Part shown: one piece after another, positions 34,706-35,486 of the stretch | Layout: every line of letters starts with the position of its first letter | Numbering within the stretch: the stretch's first letter is position 1 | DNA from: Fusobacterium perfoetens | GTDB taxonomy: Bacteria > Fusobacteriota > Fusobacteriia > Fusobacteriales > Fusobacteriaceae | Direction: 5' to 3' | Assembly (NCBI RefSeq): GCF_021531475.1 | Contig: NZ_JADYTX010000021.1 | Coordinates: 1 to 35,486, forward strand | Length of the DNA: 35,486 bases | Translations under genes and position numbers: made by a program | The notes under the pieces: generated by a model | Told to the model about the DNA's origin: nothing | The model's database searches: none | The model's input: the letters and a program-made list of their open reading frames with translations, nothing else

Positions 34706-35269
34706 ATGAGAAGTATAACAACATTCGATTTACAATATGCACATAGATTTTATAAATTTAAAGGTGAAGCACAATATTTACATGGACATACTGGAGTTTT
34801 AACTATTGAAGTAGAAGATACTATTAACGAAGGAGTTAATATGGTATTCCCTTGTAATGAAATACAAAAAACAGCTTGGGATCTTTTAAAGAATTTCGAT
34901 CACGCACTTATTTTAAGAGAAGATGACCCTTTACTACCAGCTATATTAAAAGTATATGAAGAAACAGGAATAAAAGATGGACATCCACAAAATACTATGA
35001 AGGGAGCAGCATTTAAGACTGAACTTGCTACTGCTTATCCAGATTGTAGATTAGTGGTAACAAAAGAAACATTAACAGTTGAAGGAATGATTAAAATAGT
35101 TTATGATTTATTAAAAGACAAATTAAATATAGCAAAAATTACTTTTACAAGTGGAGTAAATGCTGCTTCTGAAGAATTTGTTACTAAAAATAATATAGAC
35201 CGTTGTCCTCTATGTGGAATATCATTAAATGAAAATGGTGTTTGTCCAAAATGTGGATATAAAAAATAA
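34706..35269 (+). CDS. QueD/PTPS-family protein with C-terminal zinc ribbon, catalytic cysteine absent
   Basis: Member of the 6-pyruvoyl-tetrahydropterin/6-carboxytetrahydropterin synthase fold, 187 aa. The zinc histidines are present (H13, H26, H28 in YAHRF and LHGH), as are the Asp-His pair (D65-H66 in NFDHAL) and the late glutamate (E126 in TVEG). The cysteine expected four residues before HGH in QueD is A22 here, so the standard QueD reaction is doubtful. Residues 167-183 form a CPLC/CPKC zinc ribbon not found in simple QueD proteins. AGGAGG precedes the ATG. The promoter carries a long palindrome and no other queuosine or folate gene is adjacent. It may be a metal-regulated paralogue with a changed reaction; the automatic name QueD should be used with care. 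Confidence 0.8.
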   Translation: MRSITTFDLQYAHRFYKFKGEAQYLHGHTGVLTIEVEDTINEGVNMVFPCNEIQKTAWDLLKNFDHALILREDDPLLPAILKVYEETGIKDGHPQNTMKGAAFKTELATAYPDCRLVVTKETLTVEGMIKIVYDLLKDKLNIAKITFTSGVNAASEEFVTKNNIDRCPLCGISLNENGVCPKCGYKK

Positions 35270-35304
35270 GGATATGAAAATAAATAAAGAATAAAAAATA
35301 AGTT

Positions 35305-35347
35305 TGAGGAGTTATAAATTTTAATGATTTATAACTCCTCATTTTTA
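35305..35347 (+). terminator. Terminator of the QueD-family gene
   Basis: Perfect 15-base stem (35305-35319 with 35327-35341) around a 7-base loop, followed by five T. Confidence 0.9.
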
Positions 35348-35369
35348 TATGAATATTATTTTAATTAAT

Positions 35370-35397
35370 AAAAAAACACTTGAGTTTCTCAAGTGTT
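35370..35397 (-). terminator. Terminator downstream of tRNA-Met
   Basis: Minus strand: AACACTTGAG/CTCAAGTGTT, ten perfect pairs with a 3-base loop, followed by a T-run. Confidence 0.88.
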
Positions 35398-35409
35398 ATC
35401 TTTATAAAA

Positions 35410-35486
35410 TGGTGCCTAGGAATAGATTCGAACTATCGACCGTACGGGTATGAACCGTATGCTCTAGCCAACTGAGCTACCTAGGC
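35410..35486 (-). tRNA. tRNA-Met(CAT), elongator type
   Basis: Complete 77-base cloverleaf on the minus strand ending at the window edge. Acceptor arms GCCTAGG/CCTAGGC, D-arm GCTC/GAGC, anticodon arm TACGG/CCGTA with loop TTCATAC (anticodon CAT), T-arm GATAG/CTATT (one G-T pair) with TTCGAAT, and encoded CCA. The G1-C72 pair excludes the initiator. The anticodon stem-loop resembles the Bacillus elongator; a lysidine-modified tRNA-Ile(CAT) is less likely but not excluded. Confidence 0.92.

Noticed and set aside
1-35486. CRISPR arrays, insertion sequences, integrases or prophage genes
   Set aside because: I saw no regularly spaced direct repeats, transposase or integrase motifs on either strand.

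Overview
The window comes from an AT-rich, diderm, fermentative anaerobe, most likely a Fusobacterium or close relative. Four things point there. It has a tripartite RND efflux operon with an outer-membrane factor and a PG0541-type protein. It has an EarP/EF-P pair whose EF-P carries the arginine type of acceptor. It has a pta-ackA-nifJ acetate/pyruvate operon, and PerR-like/rubrerythrin oxidative-stress genes typical of anaerobes. The species cannot be fixed from this sequence alone.

Layout. Positions 112-7812 (minus strand) hold a complete four-gene Zorya type I anti-phage system: zorA and zorB (MotA/MotB-like membrane motor), zorC (EH-signature protein) and zorD (SNF2 helicase with a C-terminal Mrr-like nuclease). 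It lies 34 bases downstream of mnmH (tRNA 2-selenouridine synthase) with no visible terminator between them, so defence expression may depend on a housekeeping promoter. Divergent from mnmH is pckA, preceded by a structured 307-base intergenic region. Next come a small HNH-like protein and a YkpA/YbiT-like ABC-F ATPase (both minus), then an Old Yellow Enzyme-type reductase, earP and efp as a plus-strand operon. recR (minus) and ftsY (plus) are divergent.

Positions 18348-24257 form the energy operon pta, ackA, nifJ: pyruvate to acetyl-CoA to acetyl-phosphate to acetate plus ATP. hemB and hemA follow, overlapping by one base. They supply tetrapyrrole precursors, and this hemA is unusually short. 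Positions 26374-33095 (minus) form an efflux operon in the order tetR, outer-membrane factor, membrane-fusion lipoprotein, RND pump, PG0541 protein. Its promoter is flanked by two near-identical TetR-type operators. The right end holds rubrerythrin and a PerR-like regulator (minus), a divergent QueD-family gene that lacks the usual catalytic cysteine and has a perfect 27-base palindrome at its promoter, and an elongator tRNA-Met at the edge.

The system of greatest interest is the Zorya cassette, especially its coupling to mnmH and the large segment between the first two membrane helices of ZorA. Secondary leads are the palindrome-controlled atypical QueD homologue, the ABC-F protein with one intact and one degenerate ATP site, and a six-cysteine cluster in the NifJ linker.
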